NCBI RefSeq assembly: GCF_900095205.1
Contig: NZ_LT606951.1
Coordinates: 186,001-250,000, forward strand
Source of the DNA: Polynucleobacter necessarius
GTDB taxonomy: Bacteria; Pseudomonadota; Gammaproteobacteria; Burkholderiales; Burkholderiaceae
Reading direction: 5' to 3'
DNA length: 64,000 nt
The notes beneath the pieces are model-generated. The model was not told the DNA's origin. It searched no databases and worked only from the letters and a program-made list of their open reading frames with translations. The first letter of the stretch is position 1; the number at the start of each line of letters is the position of its first letter. A program made the position numbers and the translations under genes. Positions 1 to 9,047 of the stretch are shown piece by piece.

Positions 1-467
1 GGGCAAGCTTCTTTTTCAACGCTGGTATCTAGGTGGGCATCTGCTAGCTTGGCAAGTGAGGAGCTAGGTGCGCCAGTCAAGGCAATCAATTTTGCTCCGG
101 TGCGTTTGACTATGGGAACAATAGTGAGGAGTTCATCAGTCTCTCCAGAGTTGGAGAGGGCTACAAAAACATCATCTCTAGTTACCATGCCTAAATCACC
201 ATGGCTGGCTTCAGCAGGGTGTACAAAAAAGGCTGGAGAGCCAGTGGAGGCGAAGGTGGCCGCTATTTTCCGTGCAATATGGCCAGATTTTCCAATACCA
301 GAAACTACGATTCTGCCTTTGCAGCCGTGTAAGAGCTCAACCGCCAGGACAAAGGCATCTGCGTTAAAGCCCTCTAGGCGATCACGCATGGTTTGCAGTG
401 CAGCAGCCTCAATTGTGAGGGTATCGCGCGCAAGCTTTAGGGTACGTTCACGAGTCTTAGTTATCAT
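1..467 (-). CDS. kdsD: Arabinose-5-phosphate isomerase KdsD, N-terminal part (runs off the window)
   Basis: KdsD interconverts ribulose 5-phosphate and arabinose 5-phosphate, the first step towards Kdo for lipopolysaccharide, in the cytoplasm. The minus strand is open from an ATG at 467 to the window edge (about 155 residues). It carries a SIS sugar-isomerase domain with GIGKSGH at residues 57-63, SHGDLGM at 88-94 and SNSGETDE at 105-112. The rest of the SIS domain and the usual pair of CBS domains would lie beyond base 1. The gene is divergent from the Kef-type antiporter with only 11 bp between the two start codons. The plus-strand open frame over this region is an antisense shadow. Family assignment is confident; completeness cannot be judged. 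Confidence 0.9.
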   Translation of the reverse strand, partial: MITKTRERTLKLARDTLTIEAAALQTMRDRLEGFNADAFVLAVELLHGCKGRIVVSGIGKSGHIARKIAATFASTGSPAFFVHPAEASHGDLGMVTRDDVFVALSNSGETDELLTIVPIVKRTGAKLIALTGAPSSSLAKLADAHLDTSVEKEAC

Positions 468-478
468 CGAGTAAGTAT

Positions 479-2467
479 ATGCCGTCAGTCCTTCAATTAA
501 CCCTCATTCTTCTGGCCTCGGGTGTGGCCGGAGTGGTTATTTTCCGCTATTTTGGCTTGCCTCCTATTTTGGGCTATTTGGCCATTGGGGTGCTTATTGG
601 TCCCCATGCCTTTGGTCTGGCAAATGACTCGGCCACAGTCAAGTATTTAGCCGAATTTGGGGTGGTTTTCTTGATGTTCTCGATTGGTCTGGAATTTAAC
701 TTGCATAAATTGCGGGCAATGCGGACTATCGTTTTTGACCTAGGCGGCAGCCAAGTCATTTTGACAATGCTATTGGCTATTCCAGCTAGCTTATCAATGA
801 ATTGGATTTACCCCATCTCATGGCATGCTGCCATTGCTTTGGGTGGAGCCTTGGCGATGTCTTCAACGGCAATTGTGACGAAGTTGATTTCAGATCGTGC
901 CGAGTTAGAGACCGAGCATGGGCGCAATGTCGTAGGTATTTTGTTATTTCAAGATTTGGCGGTGGTTTTTCTTTTGATTTTATTGCCGTCTCTTGGGAAA
1001 AATCCTTCCGACCTATTTGTTGCTCTAACTGCAGCGTCTATCAAAATCACTATAGCTTTGGTTTTAATTTTCTTCATTGGTCAAAGCTTAATGAGCCATT
1101 GGTTTAGGTTGGTTGCAAAACTACGCTCACAAGAGTTGTTCATGTTGAACCTCTTATTGATTGTGCTGGGTATGGCTGGGTTAACAGAGCATTTTGGTTT
1201 GTCGCTTGAGCTTGGCGCGTTCTTAGCTGGTATGTTGATTTCAGAAACACCTTATCGTCATCAGGTTGAAGAAGATGTCAAACCTTTCCGAGATGTCTTG
1301 CTCGGCCTCTTCTTTATTACGATCGGCATGTTGTTAGATTTCAATGTGATTCGAGAGCAGTGGCTACTAGTTTTGCTTTTACTGATTGGCCCTCTTATCT
1401 TTAAATTTGGACTCATCGCTTTGTTATCAAAAGCCTTTGGCTCAAGTCCGGGTATTTCAATCAGAACAGGCTTGTGCTTAGCTCAAGCAGGTGAATTCGG
1501 ATTTATGTTGCTCAATCAAATTGATGGTTTGGATTTAATTGACCCTACTTTAAGTCAAGCAGTCTTAGCGGCAATGTTGATATCGATGTTTTGCGCACCA
1601 TTTTTAATTGAATATAGCGATCGCATCGCAATGCGATTTTCTAGTAACGAATGGCTATTGCAATCACTTGCTTTGACTCGCGTTGCCGCCAAGAGTGTGC
1701 GCAATGAAAACCATGTGGTCATTTGTGGGTTTGGACGGTCAGGTCAAAGTTTGGCGCGTATGCTAGACCAAGAAAAGATCCCCTATATCGCATTAGATTT
1801 GGATCCTGATCGCGTTAAAGAGGCTGCAGCTGCTGGTGATAATGTGGTTTATGGTGATGCCAGCCGGGAAAACTATTTAGTTGCTACGGGGCTTTCTAGA
1901 GCAAAAGCTGTAGTGATTACCTACGCTGATAGCGCTGCAAGTTTACGAGTGCTTCGTCAGGTTGAGCATCTACGTCCAGGCATGACAGTGTTGGTGCGCA
2001 CCAGGGATGATGCAGATATTGCTAAGTTACAAGCGGCTGGTGCAACTGAGGTTGTCCCTGAATTGATTGAAGGTAGCCTAATGATTGCTTCACACGTCTT
2101 GTTGATTATGGGCGTGCCTATGCACAAAGTAGTGCGACGTATAACTACTGTACGGGAAGAGCGTTATAGCTTGTTGAGAGGCTACTTCCGAGGATCTGCA
2201 GATGATGACTTTGGTTCAAATGAATCTTGGCGCTTGCATGCAATAACACTCTTGCCACAGTCACGTGCTGTCGGAAAAACATTGGGTGATTTGGATCTTG
2301 AATCAGATGGCGTTAGTGTTCAGGCAGTGCGTCGCAAGAGTAGAAACGCTGACTATGTAAAGTTAGAGCCAACCCCTGATTTATGTCTAGAAGCTAATGA
2401 CATATTGGTGGTGTCGGGTAATTCAGAGGCCACCGATTTAGCGGAAGCCAAATTACTCCGAGACTGA
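479..2467 (+). CDS. kefB: Kef-type monovalent cation:proton antiporter (CPA2 family)
   Basis: An inner-membrane antiporter that exchanges K+ or Na+ for protons, used in pH and cation homeostasis. The 662 residues are the usual length. Residues 1 to about 390 form a dozen or so hydrophobic membrane segments. A cytoplasmic RCK/TrkA-N domain follows, starting near residue 412, with the nucleotide-binding G-F-G-R-S-G motif, and a TrkA-C domain occupies about 575-660. The ATG at 479 has no obvious Shine-Dalgarno sequence and lies 12 bp from the kdsD start, so its promoter must lie inside kdsD. A terminator hairpin follows directly. Whether it is a glutathione-gated KefB/KefC or a plain cation antiporter cannot be told from sequence alone. 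Confidence 0.9.
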   Translation: MPSVLQLTLILLASGVAGVVIFRYFGLPPILGYLAIGVLIGPHAFGLANDSATVKYLAEFGVVFLMFSIGLEFNLHKLRAMRTIVFDLGGSQVILTMLLAIPASLSMNWIYPISWHAAIALGGALAMSSTAIVTKLISDRAELETEHGRNVVGILLFQDLAVVFLLILLPSLGKNPSDLFVALTAASIKITIALVLIFFIGQSLMSHWFRLVAKLRSQELFMLNLLLIVLGMAGLTEHFGLSLELGAFLAGMLISETPYRHQVEEDVKPFRDVLLGLFFITIGMLLDFNVIREQWLLVLLLLIGPLIFKFGLIALLSKAFGSSPGISIRTGLCLAQAGEFGFMLLNQIDGLDLIDPTLSQAVLAAMLISMFCAPFLIEYSDRIAMRFSSNEWLLQSLALTRVAAKSVRNENHVVICGFGRSGQSLARMLDQEKIPYIALDLDPDRVKEAAAAGDNVVYGDASRENYLVATGLSRAKAVVITYADSAASLRVLRQVEHLRPGMTVLVRTRDDADIAKLQAAGATEVVPELIEGSLMIASHVLLIMGVPMHKVVRRITTVREERYSLLRGYFRGSADDDFGSNESWRLHAITLLPQSRAVGKTLGDLDLESDGVSVQAVRRKSRNADYVKLEPTPDLCLEANDILVVSGNSEATDLAEAKLLRD

Positions 2468-2469
2468 TG

Positions 2470-2506
2470 CTCCTAGCAAATACTGAATGCTAGGAGTGTC
2501 TTTTTT
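2470..2506 (+). terminator. Rho-independent terminator after the Kef-type antiporter
   Basis: A 9-bp stem pairs CTCCTAGCA (2470-2478) with TGCTAGGAG (2488-2496) around a 9-nt loop. After GTGTC come six T residues (2501-2506). It lies 3 bp after the antiporter stop codon and just before the convergent uvrA stop, so it separates the two transcripts. Confidence 0.85.
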
Positions 2507-2514
2507 GCTTACTA

Positions 2515-5406
2515 CTACTTTTTCTTTTTGCTCGATGTTGGTGATTTACGGGTCAATAAAGGCGCTAGGTAGTGACCAGTAAAACTCACTTCATTTTGAG
2601 CAACCTCTTCGGGGGTGCCGGTAGCAATAATCTGCCCCCCACCTGCGCCACCCTTAGGCCCAAGGTCAATGATCCAGTCGGCCGTCTTAATGACATCCAG
2701 ATTATGTTCGATGATAACTATCGTATTGCCTTGTTTCTTGAGTGTTTGAATAACAGTTAGCAATAGTTGAATGTCATGAAAATGTAGTCCTGTAGTTGGC
2801 TCATCTAAGATGTACAAAGTTCTACCAGTGTCACGCTTGGATAACTCAAGAGAAAGCTTCACGCGTTGAGCCTCACCACCAGAGAGGGTTGTTGCGCTCT
2901 GGCCAAGCTTCACATAACCAAGACCAACATCTAATAGTGTTTTGAGTTTGCGCTTCACTACAGGAACTGCCTCGAAGAATTCATGAGCTTGCTCAATGGT
3001 CATCGAGAGCACTTCATGAATATTTTTGCCTTTGTAGCGAATATCTAAAGTTTCGCGGTTGTAACGTTTGCCATGGCAAACGTTACAGGGAACACATACA
3101 TCAGGTAGGAAGTGCATTTCCACTTTAAGAACGCCATCGCCTTCACAGGAATCACAGCGACCGCCTTTGACATTAAAGGAAAAACGACCCGCTTCATAGC
3201 CACGCTCACGTGATGCTGGCACGCCGGCAAAGAGTTCTCTGATCGGAGTAAATAGCCCAGCGTAGGTGGCTGGGTTGGAGCGAGGCGTTCTGCCAATCGG
3301 GGATTGGTCGACGCTAATGACTTTATCGAAATGCTCTAAACCTTTCATTGCATCATGCGCTGCAGGCTCTGCATTCGATCCATAGAGGTGTTGTGCAACC
3401 GCGTGATGGAGGGTGTCATTAATCAAGGTGGATTTACCAGAGCCAGAAACTCCGGTAACACAGGTCAGCAATCCAACGGGAATCTTTGCATGCACTGATT
3501 GCAAATTATTACCACGGGCCCCAATGATTTCTAGGAAGCGATCGTTAACGGGAATACGTTTTTCTGGAACCTCGATGGCTTCACGACCTGCGAGGTAAGC
3601 ACCAGTTAAGGACTTCGGATTGGCTTCAACTTCTGCTGGTGTACCTTCAGCAACGATCTCGCCACCATGAACGCCTGCGCCTGGACCGATATCGATTACC
3701 CAGTCAGAGGCACGAATCATGTCTTCATCATGTTCAACGACTAAAACGCTATTGCCTAAATCACGTAAGTGTTTTAAGGTCCCTATAAGACGATCATTGT
3801 CGCGTTGATGCAGGCCAATAGATGGTTCATCCAATACATACATCACCCCAGTTAAGCCTGATCCTATTTGGCTCGCCAAGCGAATACGTTGAGCTTCGCC
3901 ACCGGATAAAGTATCCGCGCTACGCTCGAGTGAGAGGTAGTCTAGGCCAACGTCATTTAAGAAGCGCAGACGTGCACTAATCTCTTTGACAATCTTGTCG
4001 GCGATTTCTCGCTTAGCGCCTTTAAGTTCAAGAGATTCGAAATATTCTTTTGCTTCTTTAAGAGGTAGTGCGCTGATCTCGTAAATTGCACGAGACTGTT
4101 TCTTTTCACCAACTTTCACAAATCGTGCTTCTTTACGCAAACGGCTACCATTACATTCTGGGCAGGTTTGTACATTTTGATACCGAGATAATTCTTCTCG
4201 CACAGTTACTGAGTCTGTTTCCCGATAGCGTCTTTCGAAATTTGCAACAATGCCTTCAAACGCGTGTTCACGAATGCTATTCTTGCCACGCTCATTGATG
4301 CACTCGAAAGGAATGGTGACATCACCAGAGCCCAAGAGAATGAGATCTTGTTGTTTCTTGTTCAGTGTTTCAAATGGCTTCTCTACGTCAAAGCCGCCGT
4401 GCTTAGCAAGGGTTTGAAGGAGTTTGAAGTAAAACTGATTACGACGATCCCAGCCTTTAATAGCGCCAGAAGCGAGTGATAAATCTGGGTGGGCAACGAT
4501 ACGCTTTGGGTCAAAGAAAGACTGGTGACCTAGGCCGTCACAAGAAGGGCAGGCACCCATTGGGTTATTAAATGAAAAGAGACGTGGCTCTAGTTCTTGT
4601 AGTGAGTATGAGCAAACTGGGCAGGCAAATTTGCTAGAGAAGATCATCTCTTTACCGGTATCCATATCAACGATCATGGCCTTACCATCCGCCAAGCGTA
4701 AGGCTGTCTCAAAGGATTCGGCAAGACGCTGCTGAATGTCAAGGCGTACTTTGATGCGGTCAACTACCACTTCAATGGAATGTTTGTCATTTTTCTTGAG
4801 AGTTGGTAGTTGACCTACTTCAAAGATTTCTGCTTTAGCAACGTTGGCTGTGCCGCCACCAGAGCGCACACGAAAGCGAACAAAGCCTTGAGCCTGCAGA
4901 TCTTGAAAAAGATCCACGAACTCACCCTTACGCTCGCTGACTACGGGGGCCAAAATCATGAGCTTGGTATCTTCTGGCATCGACAACACGGTATCGACCA
5001 TTTGAGACACGCTTTGCGCCTCTAGTGGTAAATCGTGGTCAGGACAATGCGGTGTTCCTGCTCGCGCAAATAACAAGCGTAAGTAGTCATGAATTTCAGT
5101 AACGGTACCGACTGTTGATCTTGGGTTATGACTAGTGGCCTTCTGTTCGATTGAGACCGCTGGTGAGAGGCCCTCAATCGTGTCGACGTCAGGTTTTTCC
5201 AGGAGTTGCAGAAACTGTCGGGCATAAGCTGACAGGGATTCAACGTAGCGACGTTGACCTTCGGCATAAAGGGTGTCAAAAGCAAGCGAGCTTTTGCCGG
5301 AACCTGATAAGCCAGTAAGAACAATTAGTTTCTCTCTAGGAATGTCTAGATTGATGTTTTTGAGGTTGTGGGTGCGGGCACCACGGATCTTAATTTCGTT
5401 ATTCAT
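2515..5406 (-). CDS. uvrA: Excinuclease ABC subunit A (UvrA)
   Basis: UvrA is the ATP-dependent damage-recognition subunit of nucleotide excision repair; it loads UvrB on lesions. The 963 residues are full length. Tandem ABC modules are visible: Walker [10 protein letters not shown] near residue 32, a CxxC zinc site CPVCS near 261, signature LSGGEAQRI near 500, second Walker [10 protein letters not shown] near 652, second zinc site CDSC near 750, and signature LSGGEAQRV near 840. The C-terminus is lysine-rich. It is divergent from the MFS gene across 37 bp and convergent with the Kef-type antiporter. No damage is seen, so excision repair appears to be kept in this decaying genome. Confidence 0.98.
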   Translation of the reverse strand: MNNEIKIRGARTHNLKNINLDIPREKLIVLTGLSGSGKSSLAFDTLYAEGQRRYVESLSAYARQFLQLLEKPDVDTIEGLSPAVSIEQKATSHNPRSTVGTVTEIHDYLRLLFARAGTPHCPDHDLPLEAQSVSQMVDTVLSMPEDTKLMILAPVVSERKGEFVDLFQDLQAQGFVRFRVRSGGGTANVAKAEIFEVGQLPTLKKNDKHSIEVVVDRIKVRLDIQQRLAESFETALRLADGKAMIVDMDTGKEMIFSSKFACPVCSYSLQELEPRLFSFNNPMGACPSCDGLGHQSFFDPKRIVAHPDLSLASGAIKGWDRRNQFYFKLLQTLAKHGGFDVEKPFETLNKKQQDLILLGSGDVTIPFECINERGKNSIREHAFEGIVANFERRYRETDSVTVREELSRYQNVQTCPECNGSRLRKEARFVKVGEKKQSRAIYEISALPLKEAKEYFESLELKGAKREIADKIVKEISARLRFLNDVGLDYLSLERSADTLSGGEAQRIRLASQIGSGLTGVMYVLDEPSIGLHQRDNDRLIGTLKHLRDLGNSVLVVEHDEDMIRASDWVIDIGPGAGVHGGEIVAEGTPAEVEANPKSLTGAYLAGREAIEVPEKRIPVNDRFLEIIGARGNNLQSVHAKIPVGLLTCVTGVSGSGKSTLINDTLHHAVAQHLYGSNAEPAAHDAMKGLEHFDKVISVDQSPIGRTPRSNPATYAGLFTPIRELFAGVPASRERGYEAGRFSFNVKGGRCDSCEGDGVLKVEMHFLPDVCVPCNVCHGKRYNRETLDIRYKGKNIHEVLSMTIEQAHEFFEAVPVVKRKLKTLLDVGLGYVKLGQSATTLSGGEAQRVKLSLELSKRDTGRTLYILDEPTTGLHFHDIQLLLTVIQTLKKQGNTIVIIEHNLDVIKTADWIIDLGPKGGAGGGQIIATGTPEEVAQNEVSFTGHYLAPLLTRKSPTSSKKKK

Positions 5407-5443
5407 GATTTTTTAGCGTAACTTGTTAATATAGCTCTTTCCC

Positions 5444-6628
5444 ATGAATTCTTCTGAACTTCGCTCTACTCTGGCCTTAGCAGGCATATTTGGCCTCCGT
5501 ATGCTGGGCCTATTTCTGCTGCTACCTATCTTTAGCATTCATGCTCGAGGCTTGCCAGGTGGTGAGCACGCGCTTTGGGTCGGTTTGACCCTCGGAATCT
5601 TCAATATTGTTCAGGCCTGCTTTTATATCCCTCTCGGTCGCCTATCGGATCGTATTGGGCGTAAACCAGTCGTTTTGTGGTGTTTGTCCTTATTTGTGGC
5701 CGGTGCTCTGATTTGTGCCGCCAAGGATGATTTGCTCTGGATCGCTATTGGTCGCGGAATTATGGGCGCCGGTGCAGTTTCTGCTGCTATCTCGGCATGG
5801 GTGGCTGATTTAACGCGTGAGCAAGTTCGCACCCGTGCCATGGCATTGGTTGGTGGCAGTATTGCTCTATCCTTTGCCCTGTCATTAGTAATCGCTGCAC
5901 CGATTTATCGAGCAATTAGCCTGAGCGGAATTTTTATTGTTCTGGCGTTATTGGGCGTGATAGCAATGTTTGTTACTTACTATGTATTGCCCATGAACAA
6001 ACCAGAAGCAAGAGTGCAGCAAGCCTCTTTAAAAGAAGTTTTCTTTCGCCCGGAGTTGATGCGTTTAAATCTCGGTGTATTTGTATTGCATGCAACACAA
6101 GTAGCGATGTTCTTAGTGGTACCACGTTTGCTTGTGCAGGCAGGATTACCTCTTTCTTCGCACTGGGAAATTTATCTTCCAGTAGTGCTTCTTTCTTTTT
6201 TCTTTATGGCGCCGATTTTGATTTATGGTGAAAAAAAGCAACAGCTTCGCAATATTTTCTTATTTGCAATTGTTTTGCTGTTGATCGCTGAAATTCTCTT
6301 TACAAACACGACATCTATTGCTTCAATTGCTATTGCGCTATTGGTTTATTTTGTAGGCTTTAATTTACTCGAAGCTTTACAACCTTCTTTAGTGTCACGT
6401 TTTGCCAAAGAATCTAAGGGCACAGCACTAGGTGTTTACAACACCACACAATCAATAGGCCTCTTTACAGGAGCTGTGATTGGCGGTTATTTGATGGATA
6501 GCCATGGTGATTTATCGGTCTTTGCAATGGGTGCGGCGCTCTTAATTTGCTGGCTTATAACTGCCTGGTCGATGGGTGAAATGCCAACGAGAGCAGCAGA
6601 ACCAAGGGATGTAGCCACAAAGACTTAA
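5444..6628 (+). CDS. MFS transporter (12 membrane segments)
   Basis: A major facilitator superfamily permease of 394 residues. The loop after the second membrane segment holds the MFS motif A, GRLSDRIGRKP, near residues 64-74, and the hydrophobic profile fits 12 transmembrane helices. The substrate is unknown; the general type resembles drug or sugar efflux permeases. It sits between uvrA and ssb, a neighbourhood common in Burkholderiales. A TAATAT sequence at 5427-5432 could be a -10 box with a very short leader, and no Shine-Dalgarno is seen. The frame is intact, in contrast to the broken AEC and ammonium transporters later in the window. Confidence 0.85.
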   Translation: MNSSELRSTLALAGIFGLRMLGLFLLLPIFSIHARGLPGGEHALWVGLTLGIFNIVQACFYIPLGRLSDRIGRKPVVLWCLSLFVAGALICAAKDDLLWIAIGRGIMGAGAVSAAISAWVADLTREQVRTRAMALVGGSIALSFALSLVIAAPIYRAISLSGIFIVLALLGVIAMFVTYYVLPMNKPEARVQQASLKEVFFRPELMRLNLGVFVLHATQVAMFLVVPRLLVQAGLPLSSHWEIYLPVVLLSFFFMAPILIYGEKKQQLRNIFLFAIVLLLIAEILFTNTTSIASIAIALLVYFVGFNLLEALQPSLVSRFAKESKGTALGVYNTTQSIGLFTGAVIGGYLMDSHGDLSVFAMGAALLICWLITAWSMGEMPTRAAEPRDVATKT

Positions 6629-6709
6629 CCGCAGCTTCATTGATTAAATTAAAGCGAGTAGTTTATTTTTTAGTAGTAATAACAGCAGTATTTTTCTTCG
6701 GGAGACAAC

Positions 6710-7168
6710 ATGGCTTCGGTAAATAAGGTCATCATCGTAGGTAACGTAGGACGTGATCCAGAGACGCGTTACATGCCAAGCGGCGACGCCGTTACAAATA
6801 TTTCAGTAGCAACTTCAGATCGCTACAAAGACAAACAAACTGGCGAAATGAAAGAAACCACAGAATGGCATCGCGTTGCGTTCTTCGGTAAGCTTGCGGA
6901 AATCGCTGGTCAGCACCTCAAAAAAGGCTCACAAGTTTATGTTGAAGGTCGCTTGCGTACTCGCAAATGGACGGATGCTAGTGGCCAAGAAAAGTATTCC
7001 ACAGAGATCGTTGCAGAAACAATGCAGATGCTCGGTGGCAAGCCAGTAGGCGGAAGCGGTGATGGTGGTGGCGAGAGCTATAGTCGCTCAAAGCCGGCTG
7101 AGCAGTCTGCTCCGGCCTCATCGAATGCCGCATCACTTGGCGCAATGGATGACGATATTCCGTTTTAA
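6710..7168 (+). CDS. ssb: Single-stranded DNA-binding protein
   Basis: SSB coats single-stranded DNA during replication, recombination and repair. The 152 residues comprise an OB-fold (about 1-108, starting [18 protein letters not shown]), a flexible Gly/Ser/Ala-rich linker (about 109-145) and the acidic tail MDDDIPF, which binds partner proteins. A good ribosome binding site (GGGAGA, near 6701) precedes the ATG. A strong terminator follows at 7210. The neighbouring uvrA supports a repair-linked location. Intact. Confidence 0.98.
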   Translation: MASVNKVIIVGNVGRDPETRYMPSGDAVTNISVATSDRYKDKQTGEMKETTEWHRVAFFGKLAEIAGQHLKKGSQVYVEGRLRTRKWTDASGQEKYSTEIVAETMQMLGGKPVGGSGDGGGESYSRSKPAEQSAPASSNAASLGAMDDDIPF

Positions 7169-7209
7169 GTAATGGTGAGGCATCATTTCATTGCTGATGC
7201 TTGAATTGC

Positions 7210-7247
7210 AAAACCCCTTCTAGGTTTTCCTATAAGGGGTTTTTCTT
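7210..7247 (+). terminator. Rho-independent terminator after ssb
   Basis: A 10-bp stem pairs AAAACCCCTT (7210-7219) with AAGGGGTTTT (7234-7243), followed by further T residues. It lies 41 bp after the ssb stop and before the convergent queF remnant. Confidence 0.88.
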
Positions 7248-7267
7248 TATCTATTTTCTTGAGAGGC

Positions 7268-8098
7268 TTATTGTCGTGCGTGCCGAATATTGTCTGGCCA
7301 CGGAGAATTGTGATCTGTACGGAAGGGGTTAATATCTAATCCGCCGCGTCGGGTATAATGCGCATACACAGATAGTTTCTCTGGCTTGCACTGACGTTTG
7401 ATATCAGTAAAGATGGTTTCAACACAATGTTCATGGAACTCACCCAATTGCCTAAAGCCAATCAGATAACGCAATAAACCTTCCTCAAGGATTGGCCTAC
7501 CTTGATACCGAATTTGTACGCTAGCCCAATCTGGCTGACCTGTTACAGGACAATTGGATTTCAGGAGGTGGGAGACTAGACATTGCTCAATCGGCCCAAA
7601 CGATTCGTTGACCTATAGTAGGCTGGGGTCAGCAGGTAGGTTTGGGTCTACCTCAATATCTAGGCGATCCATCAGAATGCCGCCCATCTCTTGCATACCT
7701 TTTTTAGAGATAGTTTCTGTAGGGTTGATGCGAGTAGTGATTTTGCTGCCAGCAACCGATGATAGGTCTTTGATCAGTCGATCCTTCACTTCATTTTCAT
7801 CTTCAAAGCGTGCGCTATTCAGGCTGTTGAGATACAGCTTAAAAGACTTGGACTCAATCATATTTGGTGAGTCGGCTGGTATTTGAAACTCCGCCAATAT
7901 GCAATCTGTGGCTTCCCTTTTAAATTGAGCCAGCTCAGCTCAAATGCGTTCCAAATATCCACGCCTACAAAAGGTAATGTTTGGCCCTCGTTAATGCCAA
8001 GTTTCTTGCGATTCTCAATTCTTGGTATAGGAAAACAGTAAACTCGGATCGTACTGATCTGGGTATTGAGTGGATTGTCCGAGCGAAAGTGTTCCCAT
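7268..8098 (-). pseudogene. queF: NADPH-dependent 7-cyano-7-deazaguanine reductase (queF), broken
   Basis: QueF reduces preQ0 to preQ1 in queuosine biosynthesis for tRNA wobble modification. Pieces of the long QueF form can be aligned in different frames. The N-terminus starts at ATG 8098 ([10 protein letters not shown], then [12 protein letters not shown]). An extra base in an A/T run at 8032-8035 shifts it to FPIPRIEN and [11 protein letters not shown] shift near 7898 leads into [13 protein letters not shown] third shift near 7612-7618 leads into [10 protein letters not shown], the active-site region [14 protein letters not shown] and the C-terminus. With three frameshifts it cannot encode an active enzyme. 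It follows ilvA and the nucleotidase on the same strand. Confidence 0.93.
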
Positions 8099-8123
8099 GG
8101 ATAACTTTATTTTTTATTGGGTT

Positions 8124-9032
8124 TTATTTCTTTGGCTTGTTAGAGACGCCAGAAACAACATGCCCTGTTGGAGCGACTGACGCAGTAGATTGACAATGGC
8201 CTGTTTGATCATCAAAGAAGAAATCAGGCTCGAACTCTCTTAAGAACTCACTCTTCGATAGTCCGCCTAAGAACATTGCTTCATCTACATCAATGCCCCA
8301 TGCCATCAGTGTTCGAATTGCGCGTTCGTGTGCAGGCGCAGAGCGTGCTGTCACTAGTGCGGTGCGTATACGCATTCCGTTTTCACTAGTAGAGCGTTGT
8401 AGTCTGTGCAAGGCTTCCAGCAAGGGTTTAAAGGGTCCAGGTGGCAAAGGAATATCTACCTTTTTGCTCTCATGATCTACAAAAGCCTCAAGACCTTTTT
8501 TCTGGAATACTTGCTCAGCCTCATCAGAAAATAATACTGCGTCTCCGTCAAATGCGATGCGAATTTCATTAGGGTGAGACTCAGCAGTTTTGCTTGATTC
8601 AGGGTAGACGCGCGCAGCCGGGAAGCCTGCATCAATCGTTGCCCTAACATCATCTTCATTGGCAGATAAGAAAAGGTTGGCGTGCAGTGAGCGAAGATAG
8701 TGGTAAGGCGGCCTGCCTCTGGTAAATACACCTCGCTCTAAATGTAAACCATGATGTTCTGCAGAACGGAAGACACGCAAGCCGCTAACAGGATCGTTGC
8801 GCGAAAGAATAACGACCTCCACTCGCTGTTCACCTTCCTCGTTAAAAGCGAGAAGCTTCTTCACCAAAGGGAAGGCTACGCCAGTTTGAGCTGCAGTACC
8901 AAGACGCTCAAGCTGTAATTTCATATAAGCACTATCGTCAGTTGATTCGAAGATGCGGTTTTCTTCCTCGAAATCAAATAGGGCTCTGGAAGAGATTGCA
9001 ACAACAAGTTTTCCAGTGAGCGTATATGACAT
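8124..9032 (-). CDS. Cytosolic 5'-nucleotidase (NT5C1-like family)
   Basis: A predicted 5'-nucleotidase that removes the phosphate from nucleoside monophosphates. The 302 residues are collinear with the bacterial members of the 5'-nucleotidase family related to animal cytosolic 5'-nucleotidase I, with conserved blocks AISSRALFDFEEE near the start, VILSRNDP, and AFDGDAVLFSDE near 160. That last block holds the DxD motif. It lies between ilvA and the queF remnant, 15 bp downstream of ilvA, so it is probably cotranscribed. The frame is intact. The family call is from recognition, and the substrate is inferred. Confidence 0.82.
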   Translation of the reverse strand: MSYTLTGKLVVAISSRALFDFEEENRIFESTDDSAYMKLQLERLGTAAQTGVAFPLVKKLLAFNEEGEQRVEVVILSRNDPVSGLRVFRSAEHHGLHLERGVFTRGRPPYHYLRSLHANLFLSANEDDVRATIDAGFPAARVYPESSKTAESHPNEIRIAFDGDAVLFSDEAEQVFQKKGLEAFVDHESKKVDIPLPPGPFKPLLEALHRLQRSTSENGMRIRTALVTARSAPAHERAIRTLMAWGIDVDEAMFLGGLSKSEFLREFEPDFFFDDQTGHCQSTASVAPTGHVVSGVSNKPKK

Positions 9033-9047
9033 TTGATCGTTTGCGTC

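Noticed and set aside
49..474. Plus-strand open frame of 141 codons at the left edge.
   Set aside because: It is antisense to a clear KdsD reading with the SIS-domain motifs on the minus strand.
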